NCBI GenBank assembly: GCA_015232355.1 | Contig: JADFZW010000012.1 | Coordinates: 1 to 64,000 of the forward strand | Length of the DNA: 64,000 nt | Source: Oligoflexia bacterium | Lineage (GTDB): Bacteria; Bdellovibrionota; Bacteriovoracia; Bacteriovoracales; Bacteriovoracaceae | Direction of reading: 5' to 3' | Shown: one piece after another, positions 1 through 9,282 of the stretch | Position numbering within the stretch: the first letter of the stretch is position 1 | Layout: each line of letters opens with the position of its first letter | Position numbers and translations under genes: made by a program | Notes under the pieces: generated by a model | Databases searched by the model: none | Told to the model about the DNA's origin: nothing | What the model saw: the letters and a program-made list of their open reading frames with translations, nothing else

Positions 1-401
1 ATTGACATCGACAAAACCATCCGTCCCACCTTTTTTAGATAAAGTTTATTTCTTAAAAGGTAGATCAATTTGTTTTACTGTCAAAGTCGTTGAAAAATTA
101 TCCTGACAGAATCGGTGGATAGCAACAGTGTTTATTGAGTATGCCCACTTTTCATGGCAATTTTTCTAAATATTTTTTATCTAATTTCAACTATTTTTTT
201 CTCATCTTATTGAAATCGCTACAAGACATAAAAAAAAATTATTTAGTAAACAAATTTTTTTTACAATATCTAATTATATTCAATCTTTTTTGAAATATAA
301 AAAAATTTTTGAGCAATTAATTATTAATAACAACAACAATAATTCAGTTACAAACTAACTGAATTGATTAATTAACATCTTTAAATTTGGAGGGGAAAAT
401 T
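1..401. other. Upstream non-coding region, possible tail of a gene
   Basis: No complete gene is visible here. An open frame on the + strand from base 2 to a TGA at 107-109 could be the last ~35 codons of a gene entering from the left, but nothing in it is recognisable. The rest is very AT-rich and holds the leader of the next gene, including the stem-loop at 341-365 and a Shine-Dalgarno sequence GGAGGGG at 389-395. Confidence 0.4.
341..365 (+). promoter_or_regulatory. Perfect 10-bp stem-loop in the 5' leader
   Basis: AATTCAGTTA (341-350) and TAACTGAATT (356-365) are exact reverse complements around the 5-base loop CAAAC. The hairpin ends 23 bases before the Shine-Dalgarno of the following gene and has no U-run after it. 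It is more likely an operator palindrome or mRNA leader element than a terminator. Its function is not known. Confidence 0.5.
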
Positions 402-1535
402 ATGTATTGGCGTAATAAAATTTTGAGTATTTTAACAATTGTATCTATAGTATCTATTTTTTTCATTCTCAGTAACGCTGTTTTTGCAGGATTTGATAGC
501 AACAACAATCCTTATAGAATGTCGATTGCCGGCAAATTCACAAATAATCCTTTAAACTTTAATCTTAAATTTGATAACCTTCCTAAGTCTGGACGTTTAA
601 ATGATGAAAACATGCCATGGGCAGATGATTACTACGCAACTGTTGAAGGAGGAATTAGAAATAGATTTCAAACAGGGAAAATTCCAACAAGATTTGATCT
701 TTTCTTTATGTCAAAAAACAAACTAAAGAAAATGAAACCAGAAGAGATTGCTAAGTTATCTCCAACCGAAAAACTTGATATCTTTATGGGTGATTATAAC
801 TTTTCATTTACAAAAGAAGAGATTGATCGAACTAAGGGAGTTTGTGGATTTTTGAGAGGTATTGGCAAAGGTTGGTGGGGACTTTGTCATGGTTGGGCAC
901 AGGCTGCATTACAATATAAAGAACCAAACTGTGTTACTGTTAAAAATTCTGATGGTATCGAAATCAAATTTGGTTCTTCAGACGTAAAAGCACTTCTTAC
1001 ATATTTTGCTGGCGAAGTATGCAATACTAAAGGTTGTTCTGCAGGAACAAGATGTGAACTTAAAAATGATGATCCAAAAAGAAAAGAGAGTCCTTCATAT
1101 ATGGACATAAATCCAGGATCACTTTTAGTGATACTTGCTAACTTGATTCCAAACAATCAAGGTTTTGTTATGGATAGAACATCTGATGTTCAGGTTTGGA
1201 ATCAACCAGTATTTGGTTATAACATAAATGTTTTAAGTGAAAAAAATGTTGTTGGTGGAGGACGTGAAATAGAAGTTGAATTATCAGTTGATTGGGTAAC
1301 TGAGCAAAAACCAAATATGCAACCACATGGCAAATCTACTCGGGCCCACAGACGCTCTGATTACACTGCTATCATAAACGTAGATAAGCAAGGAAATGTT
1401 GTTGATGGAAAATGGACAGGAGATTCTATCGATGAACATCCTGATTTTATCTGGATGAATCAAACTGGTAATATGTGCGATTATGGCCCAAGATGGAAAG
1501 CTTTAGATTCAATTTACAAAAAATCAATTGAGTAA
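402..1535 (+). CDS. Secreted transglutaminase-elicitor-like protein
   Basis: Predicted exported protein of 377 residues. The start is ATG 402, preceded six bases earlier by GGAGGGG; an in-frame TTG at 387 lies inside the leader and is rejected. Residues ~5-30 form a signal peptide ending near NAVFAG. The mature part carries a WGLCHGWA motif with Cys162-His163, and later DRTSDVQVWNQPVFGY and GDSIDEHPDFIW. I recall this arrangement from the transglutaminase-elicitor (TGase_elicitor) family, in which such a Cys would be the nucleophile of a Cys-His-Asp triad; the residue assignment is inference. Several further Cys residues (CNTKGC, RC) suggest disulfides. A role in protein cross-linking or deamidation outside the cell is possible. 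It is transcribed alone, with a stem-loop in its leader. Confidence 0.6.
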   Translation: MYWRNKILSILTIVSIVSIFFILSNAVFAGFDSNNNPYRMSIAGKFTNNPLNFNLKFDNLPKSGRLNDENMPWADDYYATVEGGIRNRFQTGKIPTRFDLFFMSKNKLKKMKPEEIAKLSPTEKLDIFMGDYNFSFTKEEIDRTKGVCGFLRGIGKGWWGLCHGWAQAALQYKEPNCVTVKNSDGIEIKFGSSDVKALLTYFAGEVCNTKGCSAGTRCELKNDDPKRKESPSYMDINPGSLLVILANLIPNNQGFVMDRTSDVQVWNQPVFGYNINVLSEKNVVGGGREIEVELSVDWVTEQKPNMQPHGKSTRAHRRSDYTAIINVDKQGNVVDGKWTGDSIDEHPDFIWMNQTGNMCDYGPRWKALDSIYKKSIE

Positions 1536-1611
1536 TATATTACAAATAATAGCAATATCATTCATATCATAATATCATTAGCTGCAATAAAAATTAACGG
1601 AAGTTAAAAAA

Positions 1612-2412
1612 ATGATAGCATTATTTAAATCCGCCATTGAACAACTACAAAAAAATCAACCGATAGCAATCATAACATTGATCAAAGTAAAGGGAAGTGC
1701 TCCACAAATTCCAGGGGCCAAAATGTTAATTGTTGATAATAATAATTGCAGCGATCATCTTTCATCTGGAACCATTGGCGGAGGTAACTTAGAATTTACT
1801 GCTACAAAAGAAGCACTCAACATTTTAAGAGATAAAAACAGAGAAAGCATTTATTATTATGAAAAGAATTTGAAAAATGATTTAGGAATGGTTTGCGGAG
1901 GTGAAGTTCATTACACTATCGAGATTATAAATCCCGCAACTCAATTAATTATCTGTGGCGCCGGTCACTGTGGACATTCTTTATATCAAATGGCCCTCAA
2001 TCTTAATTTTTCTATTACTATTATTGACTCCATGACCGAATATGCAAACAAAGAACGTTATCCAGCTGCTAACAATATTATTAATAGCTTTCAGGAATCA
2101 GATTTAGATTGCAAACTTAATTTAACCAGCAACAATCCAAATAGCTTTATTGTTATCCTAACCAGAGATCATCAAACTGATTTTAAATTAGTTCGATACT
2201 TTTTAAATAAGAATTGGAGTTATTTGGGATTAATCGCAAGTAAAAACAAAGCTCACAACTTAAGAAAAGAATTAGAGCAAGATGGATATCCACTAGAAAA
2301 AATAAATAAACTGACAGCACCTATTGGACTCTCTATCGGTGGTAGTTCTCCGGCAGAACTGGCCATAAGCATACTTGCACAGATCATACAATTAAAAAAT
2401 GGATGTTGTTGA
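1612..2412 (+). CDS. xdhC: XdhC/CoxI family molybdenum-cofactor maturation protein
   Basis: A 266-residue protein with the two-domain XdhC layout. The N-terminal XdhC_CoxI segment contains KGSAPQIPGAKM and SGTIGGGNLE, and a VCGGEV motif follows. The C-terminal Rossmann-like domain begins with IICGAGHCGH and ends with PIGLSIGGSSPAELAISILAQI. The family binds molybdenum cofactor and protects or sulfurates it before insertion into xanthine dehydrogenase-type enzymes. No xanthine dehydrogenase, CO dehydrogenase or moco synthesis gene lies in the window, so the client enzyme must be elsewhere or the gene is an orphan. It follows the transglutaminase-like gene by 76 bases and faces the 2473-9220 operon. 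Confidence 0.88.
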   Translation: MIALFKSAIEQLQKNQPIAIITLIKVKGSAPQIPGAKMLIVDNNNCSDHLSSGTIGGGNLEFTATKEALNILRDKNRESIYYYEKNLKNDLGMVCGGEVHYTIEIINPATQLIICGAGHCGHSLYQMALNLNFSITIIDSMTEYANKERYPAANNIINSFQESDLDCKLNLTSNNPNSFIVILTRDHQTDFKLVRYFLNKNWSYLGLIASKNKAHNLRKELEQDGYPLEKINKLTAPIGLSIGGSSPAELAISILAQIIQLKNGCC

Positions 2413-2472
2413 CGGGTGAGAGCTAATGTTACGTTAATATTAATATAGTTTTACCATTTACCTCTAATCACA

Positions 2473-3843
2473 TCATCTTGACTTCCATTCGTCATCACTA
2501 CTACTATTTTCATTAATAATTTTTTTCTGCTTATTTTGTTTATTCTCTTTATTCTCTTTATTTATATTACTCTCCTTACTTTTTTTGCTCACACTGTTTG
2601 TTTGATTTTCATCAGCATTCATTTTTTTAGTAGATGGAATATTGATTAAATCATCATCATCTAATGGTATCCATGTATCTTCTTGAATACCATCAGTAGT
2701 ATTAGTAGTATCGATATTACTATCCTTATTATCCTTACTCTCCTTCTTACTGTTTGTACTACCTTTAACTTGAGGATTATCCATGGTCACTTCTCCTGAT
2801 CCTTCTCGATTATCATCAAGGGCATCAATTACTTTGTAAGCTTCATTTTTTTTCATCTCTTTGTATGCATCGAGATTTTCTTCAGAAACTTTACTCTCAG
2901 AATTCGTATTCTCAGTGTTCCCACTTCCACTTCCACTTCCACTCCCACTCCCACTATCAGCTCCCCCTACGCCTTGTTTATTTCCCTTTCGTTCTACCCA
3001 ATCAAAATGATGAAATGAATCTGCTGTACTCTTTTTTGAAACATTGGTTAGCAATTTATAATTTGTAAAATTTACAAAAATATTTGTTTGATAAACCAGT
3101 TTAATTAGAATTAAACGCATGATTGGTTTTAGAAATTCGTTCAGTTCGTTACTATTTCGCCTAATCACCTCTAAGTAAATCGGAGTTAATAATTCTTTCT
3201 TGCTATTTATTTTAATTAATTCTTTTTTTTCCGAGTCACGCAAAGCATATGCAGTGTTTGCAGTATTTGAAGTATTCTTTCCTTTTTGAGATTTTCTTTC
3301 TCTATTAAATTTATCGTCAAAATATTTGGATGAAGTTAATTCCCAAATATCTGTTTGTAAAGATTCAATAAACCACTTACTAAAAGAGGTATATATAGCA
3401 TAGTTTTCAGTCAACAATTTGTTGATTTTTTTTATACTAAAACTATCTAATGATTCTACATTATTTTCTTGATCTGTACTAACGTTGCTATTTTTTATAT
3501 CATTTTTTTTATCCTGAAATTTATTTTCTAACAACTCCTTATATATTTCGCTTTTTATGATCAAGTAAGTATATTTTTGTGGAAGAGCTTTCAAATTATT
3601 ATCTAGTTTTTTTATTAACTCAACAAACTCGCTCTTCTCATCATTAGTTAATTTAGATTGTTGATAACTCTCAATTAAGAATTGGAATTCTAAAGGCAAA
3701 AAAGTAGATGCAGTTATTTCTTTGTTTTTATTATTATCCTCAGCACGTACGCACTCATGTAACAGTAGTAACGACCATACAGTAACAGTAGTACTCAAGA
3801 ACAAAAATAATATTATTGATATTGCTTTTACAATGACCCTCAT
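2473..3843 (-). CDS. Exported low-complexity protein of unknown function
   Basis: A 456-residue protein not assigned to any family. Residues ~5-30 are a hydrophobic signal peptide or anchor (ISIILFLFLSTTVTVWSLLLL). The middle is Lys/Asn/Ser-rich and probably helical. A Gly-Ser run comes from hexamer repeats at 2921-2956. The C-terminal third is very acidic and polar (KENKENKQNKQ, SSSDDEW) and likely disordered. The start ATG (3841-3843) overlaps the stop of the upstream gene as ATGA, so the two are translationally coupled. It is the last gene of the 9220-2473 operon. An envelope role alongside the two preceding exported proteins is inference from context only. Confidence 0.75.
   Translation of the reverse strand: MRVIVKAISIILFLFLSTTVTVWSLLLLHECVRAEDNNKNKEITASTFLPLEFQFLIESYQQSKLTNDEKSEFVELIKKLDNNLKALPQKYTYLIIKSEIYKELLENKFQDKKNDIKNSNVSTDQENNVESLDSFSIKKINKLLTENYAIYTSFSKWFIESLQTDIWELTSSKYFDDKFNRERKSQKGKNTSNTANTAYALRDSEKKELIKINSKKELLTPIYLEVIRRNSNELNEFLKPIMRLILIKLVYQTNIFVNFTNYKLLTNVSKKSTADSFHHFDWVERKGNKQGVGGADSGSGSGSGSGSGNTENTNSESKVSEENLDAYKEMKKNEAYKVIDALDDNREGSGEVTMDNPQVKGSTNSKKESKDNKDSNIDTTNTTDGIQEDTWIPLDDDDLINIPSTKKMNADENQTNSVSKKSKESNINKENKENKQNKQKKIINENSSSDDEWKSR
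2921..2956. repeat. Hexanucleotide repeat encoding Gly-Ser
   Basis: Three CCACTT, two CCACTC and one CCACTA units in tandem within the last gene of the operon. It encodes a Gly-Ser linker, like the array at 6650-6703. Confidence 0.9.
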
Positions 3844-5033
3844 CTAGTAACTTCTCCTTCACTTTGTACTTCAACTACATCAGAAGTTTGTTCAAGCGAA
3901 CTAATTCCAAGTTTAGCATTTTTACTTTTATTATTATTTCTTCCTTTAATTTTAGTATTTATTAATTTATCGGTATTTAAATTTGTATCACCTTTAATTA
4001 CGTAAAAGTCTCCACGAAAAGGAACCATTAAACGACTATCCATATTTATCACTTGAGATACATAACTTAAGTCAGTAATGGTAATTATTTTTTTACTCTT
4101 TAACTCTAACGCAACTAACTCTGATCTAGTCACACTAACATCACTCTTATCACTCTGATTTTGAACAAAAAACAACAAACCTTGTTCGCTTTGACATTCT
4201 ATATTTCCAATATCTGCCAAATCAGATCTATATAGAGTTTCCATTTTGGTAAAGTCTTTAGTAACGTTCAAATCAATCATTCCTATCTCTGACTGTGCAT
4301 TAATATCAGGATATGGAAACTGTCCGACAAAAAGTTTGGTTTTATTAAGACAAATTTCTATCTTAACTCCCGCTCTTCTAGCTTTTACAAGAGTAATTAA
4401 TTTTTGCTTATTACGATTAAGAAGTAGTAATGCCGATACTCCTTCCAAATTATTATCACTAAAAAGAATCAAATCTTCGCTAAACATAATAACCTGAGGA
4501 ACAAAATATGGATTAAGGAAATTTTTCAATTCAATTTTAAATTTCTGCTGTTGATTTTGTTTTTTTATATCTAAATTTTTAATTTCTTGAAAATAAATAA
4601 CTTTTTTGTATGAATTATAATAAGAAATCCAAGTATCATCTAAATGTAATTTAGGAGAAATACCATTTCCAAGTGGAGTTACACTTCTCCCTCCAAAATC
4701 CATAAGATAAAGATAATTTAAGGACATCGAATTTACGTTATGATATTGATAGGGAACCATTTCAACAACCATTTTTTTTCTATCACTAGAAGCATAAACA
4801 TTAAATACTGCCTCTGGTGGCCCAGTCAAAACATCATTCAAACTATACATATGGGCCAAAACTAAAGTAGTGGGTCGCTTTTGATAATAGGTATATTTTC
4901 CATCTTTTGATACAAAACATATTTTGTTACTTGGTTGCTTGGTTATTAGGATAGGAATTTGTGATGCTGCCATTAATGAAGTAGAAAGCATAGTTGTAAT
5001 AATAAAAAAGCTAAAATTATTTTTTAATCGCAT
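3840..5033 (-). CDS. Exported protein, possible beta-propeller
   Basis: A 397-residue protein with a signal peptide (residues ~8-23, ending LMAASQ). The mature part alternates short strands and loops with repeats such as DGKYTYYQKRP, LYLMDFGGRSVTPLGNG, SDNNLEGVSALLLLNRNKQKL and LFFVQNQSDKSDVSVTRSELVALEL. These resemble blades of TolB/WD40-like propellers, but no family signature is certain. The C-terminus (from ~residue 350) is charged and likely disordered. It overlaps the preceding gene by 17 bases and the following gene by four, so all three are probably made together. A periplasmic scaffold or binding role is a guess. Confidence 0.72.
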   Translation of the reverse strand: MRLKNNFSFFIITTMLSTSLMAASQIPILITKQPSNKICFVSKDGKYTYYQKRPTTLVLAHMYSLNDVLTGPPEAVFNVYASSDRKKMVVEMVPYQYHNVNSMSLNYLYLMDFGGRSVTPLGNGISPKLHLDDTWISYYNSYKKVIYFQEIKNLDIKKQNQQQKFKIELKNFLNPYFVPQVIMFSEDLILFSDNNLEGVSALLLLNRNKQKLITLVKARRAGVKIEICLNKTKLFVGQFPYPDINAQSEIGMIDLNVTKDFTKMETLYRSDLADIGNIECQSEQGLLFFVQNQSDKSDVSVTRSELVALELKSKKIITITDLSYVSQVINMDSRLMVPFRGDFYVIKGDTNLNTDKLINTKIKGRNNNKSKNAKLGISSLEQTSDVVEVQSEGEVTR

Positions 5034-7152
5034 ATAGTGTCCAAGTTTTTAAAGGATGAATTGCCTGATAACTTTTTATTGATGAATATAATTGATTCCA
5101 AGCAAGTATTCGTGGTGATTGAATATCATCAATGGCAGTTCTTATTACTACATAATTTTTAGAATTTTTTTCAAATTGTCCATCAACAATAAATGGTATT
5201 CCTCTACATTGGTTCATTACACTTTGTTTAAAAAAACTTGGAAATAAATCTTCCCTGCATCCCACTCCATGTATTAGTGTTTGCACCCCTTGACCTAAGA
5301 AAAATTTTAGCTCTGAAAGATTATTAACCTTGTTCTCGGAAAAACCAATAAGATCTTTTAAAATCAATTGAGCAGAAAATTGTAAATCTTGAACATCACT
5401 AGGAATATAACGTAGTAGAAATCCAATCTTATATTTAATATGTGTAATTGATTTTTCATCATAGACTATCTCTTTGGGACATTTAATACCAGTACAATTA
5501 CTTTCATCATAAAGTAAGTAACATCCCTTTTTATACTTTAATAATGTTGGTTTATAAGTTTTTTTATTTACGATCTCACACTTTAGTTTTTCGGGAGCAG
5601 CAACAGTTTGTTTTAAAATGCTGGCCACAACCATTGATTCAGAATTATTGGTAACATCTTCATCAAAAAATTTCACATCTCCTAAATTTCCAGGGAAAAA
5701 TGGTAAACATAACTCTTTGTTTTGATCTTGACTGAAATAGCATAGGAAATGATTCCACTGTCTTTCATTTTTTGAATCACTTACTATTTTATAAAATGTG
5801 GCCATAGATATAGCACTACAATTGTTGCCAGTAGTTTCGAAGTTGCTGTTGTTATAGTGATGAAATAAACGATTAACATTGGTAATTACCTCATTACCTA
5901 AAGGCATTGGGCAATCCATATACAAACTATTCAACTTAGAATTATTGAGTGCTAAAGAAATTGATTGGCAACTAGGTTTAGGAGTAAGTGATAACAAACT
6001 AGTTGCATTTAAATAGTGGCAAAGAGTACTATCATTTTCCAATTTCTGCACACATGCTGGGTAATCATTTTTATTAACTTGTTCTTTCTTTAAGAGTTCT
6101 TGACAACGATATTTAATAAGTTCTTCTGGTCTTTCTCCATTTAATATTTTAATCCAATAGCTGTTTGATAGATATGGAAAGCAAAAATTCTCTTTGTTAT
6201 TAAGGTTCTTACAAAGATTATTAACGTAAATGTATTGTAGGTCATTAAATTTTAGTTTAAGTTTTTTATTAAAACTAAACAAAATTCTCTCATCATCTGA
6301 TTTCAAGGCCATAATATCTAAATGATTACCACCTACCGATTCTTCTAATTTTCTGGCCTTTTGAAAAATTTCTGAAATCTTACACAGATAAGGAGTGTTG
6401 GGATTTTTAATCCACTCTTCATATATATCATGGCACTCACTCTCCCTCTTTGGTATTTTAAAATCTATATGCTCTATTGTTTTAGCTAGATTTTCCAACG
6501 TATAGCCGAGTGAATAATCTTTATTCTTTAAACACTTTTGATGATTATTATAAATCCACTCTAAGAAATCATCTTTTGATATTGATGCTAACTCTACTTT
6601 GTTATCATTATAATTGATATTTACAATAATATTATTTATCTTTTCATTTCCACTTCCACTTCCACTTCCACTTCCACTTCCACTTCCACTTCCACTTCCA
6701 CTCAATTTAAGCAAATTATTTTCAATTAAAGAATAAAATATACATTCATTGGAATAATTTTCTCCGGCCAAAAATAAAAAACGCTGATCAGAACGAAGTA
6801 GTATCTGTGACATAACAACTGGATGAATAGTAATATCTTTAATTTTTTGGGTCTTTAATAGTTGATATGTTTTAATATTGTTATTGTTGATTTTATTGAT
6901 ATTAATATTATTGATGATTTTTTTTAATTGCTGATTTTCACTATTAATAATCTTATCTAAACTGTAAATAATCCCTGGAAGTGATAGTTCATCAACTTTG
7001 CCAGCATTATTTTCAAGAGTTTCACCTTCTAGATTATTTTTTGCTTGTGCTGAAAGATTAAAAATAATAAAAATAGTAATTACTTTTACTATATTATATC
7101 GATTCGTCCAGCACAGTGAAGATATCTTTGATCTCAATATTTTCAGTAGCAC
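5017..7152 (-). CDS. Exported Cys-rich protein of unknown function with (SG)n tract
   Basis: A 711-residue protein, not recognised. The start is a GTG at 7152 with AAGGGG seven bases upstream; it lies 59 bases inside the end of the Fe-S oxidoreductase gene. A hydrophobic signal segment (IVKVITIFIIFNLSAQA) occupies about residues 21-37. Near residue 150-168 a Gly-Ser dipeptide tract is encoded by eight CCACTT hexamers plus CCACTC (6650-6703). The remainder has many Cys residues (for example CIFYS, CHDIYEEW, CKNLNNKENFCFPY, CTGIKCPKE), suggesting disulfide-stabilised domains. It is the first of three exported unknown proteins in one operon. Confidence 0.72.
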   Translation of the reverse strand: MLLKILRSKISSLCWTNRYNIVKVITIFIIFNLSAQAKNNLEGETLENNAGKVDELSLPGIIYSLDKIINSENQQLKKIINNININKINNNNIKTYQLLKTQKIKDITIHPVVMSQILLRSDQRFLFLAGENYSNECIFYSLIENNLLKLSGSGSGSGSGSGSGSGSGNEKINNIIVNINYNDNKVELASISKDDFLEWIYNNHQKCLKNKDYSLGYTLENLAKTIEHIDFKIPKRESECHDIYEEWIKNPNTPYLCKISEIFQKARKLEESVGGNHLDIMALKSDDERILFSFNKKLKLKFNDLQYIYVNNLCKNLNNKENFCFPYLSNSYWIKILNGERPEELIKYRCQELLKKEQVNKNDYPACVQKLENDSTLCHYLNATSLLSLTPKPSCQSISLALNNSKLNSLYMDCPMPLGNEVITNVNRLFHHYNNSNFETTGNNCSAISMATFYKIVSDSKNERQWNHFLCYFSQDQNKELCLPFFPGNLGDVKFFDEDVTNNSESMVVASILKQTVAAPEKLKCEIVNKKTYKPTLLKYKKGCYLLYDESNCTGIKCPKEIVYDEKSITHIKYKIGFLLRYIPSDVQDLQFSAQLILKDLIGFSENKVNNLSELKFFLGQGVQTLIHGVGCREDLFPSFFKQSVMNQCRGIPFIVDGQFEKNSKNYVVIRTAIDDIQSPRILAWNQLYSSIKSYQAIHPLKTWTLYAIKK
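6650..6703. repeat. Hexanucleotide microsatellite encoding Gly-Ser
   Basis: Eight perfect CCACTT units followed by CCACTC, read on the minus strand as alternating Ser-Gly codons. A shorter related array (CCACTT x3, CCACTC x2, CCACTA) lies in the same operon at 2921-2956. Gain or loss of units changes linker length without breaking frame. Confidence 0.95.
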
Positions 7153-9220
7153 TATAGCGCCCCTTGCTTGAATTGAAATTTATCATACAAAAAGGACAAC
7201 TAGTGATGACTTTGTTAACGTTGATACTGGCAATCTCTTTTAATCTATTAATCGCCAAGTGATCTCCCTCAGAAATCTCATACCACATATTTCCACCACC
7301 CATTCCACAACAAACTGATTCTTCTCTATTGTTAATCAACTCTTTCAACTTTAAACCAGGAATGGCGGCCAAGATTTCTCGGGCCGGTCGATACAAACCA
7401 TGATGTCTTCCTAAATAGCATGGATCATGGTAAGTAAATTCTTTGCTCTCCTTCTTGTCACCTACTAACCCCTTGGGAATAATTTTGCCAGAGTTAATTA
7501 GTGAAGAAAAGAGTTCTGTGTGATGAATTACTTTAAAATTTCCATCAAGATCTTTATTGCTAAATTTACCATACTCTTTTCCTAGGGTATGCAGGCAGTG
7601 AGGACAAAAAGTTAAAATTTTATCAAAGGAAAATTGTCGTAAAAACTTAATATTGTCTTTGGCCCACTCATCAAAAGAGTATTCATCTCCAAAACGACGA
7701 ATAGAATCTCCAGTACAACGCTCATTTTTTTCAATCACTGCAAAGTCCACATTACACTTCTTCAAAAGTCTAATCATCTTTTTAGTTATATTCTGTCCAA
7801 GAGGATCTAGTGCTCCAGCACATCCTACATAAAATAAATACTCGACTCTTTTATTCTCCTTTATTATAGGAAGATCCACTTCTAAACTTTGCGCCCAATT
7901 AAAACGCTCAGACTGTGGAATTCCCCAAGGATTACCATGCATTTTTATCTTATTAATGGTACTAGCAGCGCTAGGGTGAATATCACTTAAAGTTAAAACC
8001 TTAAAGCGCTTTAAATTAGTTATCATTTTAATATGTTCAACATTGGCCGGACATTGCTGTGAACATGCCCCACAAGTAGTACAAGAATCCAACTCATCTG
8101 ATTTAAAAAGAGGATTCTCCTCTGAAAATAGTGATCCATCTTTTTGTTTCAAATCATTTAAAACTTTTAAATCTTTTAGCTTGGCCAAAATCATCTTTGG
8201 ATCAAGTGGTTTGCCACTTGCTTGTGCTGGACATACTTTAGTGCAACGACCACAATCTACACATGCTAAAACATCCAATCGCTCTTTGCGATTTAAATCT
8301 TTACTATCTCCAAGACCAAACGTCTCTGCAGATTCATCTTGAAAATTCATTGGTAAAATAAGTGCACTCTGACGATCAGGAGTAACCAGCGCTGAGAAAG
8401 GTAGTAGTAGAAGATGTAAAAATTTACTACTGCCCATTAAAGCAATAAACACCATGGTTGAAACCATGTGAATCATCCACAAAATTTTATGTGAACTAAG
8501 TAAAATTTCATGGCCCTCATTATATCCACAAAAATATGAAAAAAGTTTTGCTATTACCCAACCAAAGGGCGAGAAATACTTTTCATAGGTGAGAGCTTGA
8601 GTAATTGGATCAGTTAAAAAAATACGTATTCCCTCGAGAGAAAAACCTATTACTACAAAAAAGATCAGCATCAAATAAAGATACCAATATGAAAGATCAC
8701 TTGAAGGCAGCTGTAGCTGCAGCTGCAGATGCTGTAGATACTTAGGTTTTAAAAAGTAGCGCCTAAACATTGCAAGAGCAATTCCTAGTATCATGCTCAC
8801 GCCACCCAAGTCCGCCAAGAATGAAACCACAATGTAAATATATCCATTAAAAATTTTAAATGGGGTATCTAAATGTATCATTACTGTTATTGTGGCCAAC
8901 AGGTGAGTAAGAAATCCGTAAAAAATCATTGAGTGAAATATTCCAGCATAGAGATCATTTATCACCCGACCTTGCAAGAATATAGTCTTGAAAAATTTTT
9001 TAAAATTTAGGTCAACAAATCTTGAGGGTAATAGATGCTCTGTGAAAACTCCCTTCATTATGAAAATATAGTGACGATAAAGATTCCTAAAAAGTAAAAT
9101 TAATGATAGCAAAAATAATAAATACATGATTATCTGAAAGTATGTTGGGATATTCCATAGTGGCACCCTAGTGGCATGAGATAGATCAATGTCTGTAATG
9201 GCAGCAATGGCAGTTTCCAC
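7094..9220 (-). CDS. Membrane-bound Fe-S oxidoreductase (HdrD/GlpC-like)
   Basis: A 708-residue protein. The start is GTG 9220 with AGGAG eight bases upstream. Residues ~1-270 contain about five membrane helices with His residues, resembling the NarI/heme-b type anchor seen in fused heterodisulfide-reductase-like proteins. Two [4Fe-4S] ferredoxin motifs follow: C320-C323-C326-C330 (CVDCGRCTKVCP) and C380-C383-C386-C390 (CTTCGACSQQCP). The C-terminal half has two Cys-rich CCG domains, with CPHCLHTL, CCGMGGG (Cys637-638) and CPFCMINF. The family passes electrons between membrane quinones and soluble donors such as ETF; the exact donor is not given by the sequence. It is first in a coupled operon with three exported proteins of unknown function, an unusual pairing. 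Confidence 0.85.
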   Translation of the reverse strand: METAIAAITDIDLSHATRVPLWNIPTYFQIIMYLLFLLSLILLFRNLYRHYIFIMKGVFTEHLLPSRFVDLNFKKFFKTIFLQGRVINDLYAGIFHSMIFYGFLTHLLATITVMIHLDTPFKIFNGYIYIVVSFLADLGGVSMILGIALAMFRRYFLKPKYLQHLQLQLQLPSSDLSYWYLYLMLIFFVVIGFSLEGIRIFLTDPITQALTYEKYFSPFGWVIAKLFSYFCGYNEGHEILLSSHKILWMIHMVSTMVFIALMGSSKFLHLLLLPFSALVTPDRQSALILPMNFQDESAETFGLGDSKDLNRKERLDVLACVDCGRCTKVCPAQASGKPLDPKMILAKLKDLKVLNDLKQKDGSLFSEENPLFKSDELDSCTTCGACSQQCPANVEHIKMITNLKRFKVLTLSDIHPSAASTINKIKMHGNPWGIPQSERFNWAQSLEVDLPIIKENKRVEYLFYVGCAGALDPLGQNITKKMIRLLKKCNVDFAVIEKNERCTGDSIRRFGDEYSFDEWAKDNIKFLRQFSFDKILTFCPHCLHTLGKEYGKFSNKDLDGNFKVIHHTELFSSLINSGKIIPKGLVGDKKESKEFTYHDPCYLGRHHGLYRPAREILAAIPGLKLKELINNREESVCCGMGGGNMWYEISEGDHLAINRLKEIASINVNKVITSCPFCMINFNSSKGRYSATENIEIKDIFTVLDESI

Positions 9221-9282
9221 TTATGTATCTCCTTAAACTAAAATTTATGTAACTAAAAACTAAATATTAACTAAAATATTAT

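Noticed and set aside
2-109. Open frame at the left edge as the tail of a gene
   Set aside because: Only ~35 codons and no recognisable similarity; noted in the upstream region but not called as a gene.
387-401. TTG start for the transglutaminase-like gene
   Set aside because: It overlaps the Shine-Dalgarno that serves ATG 402.
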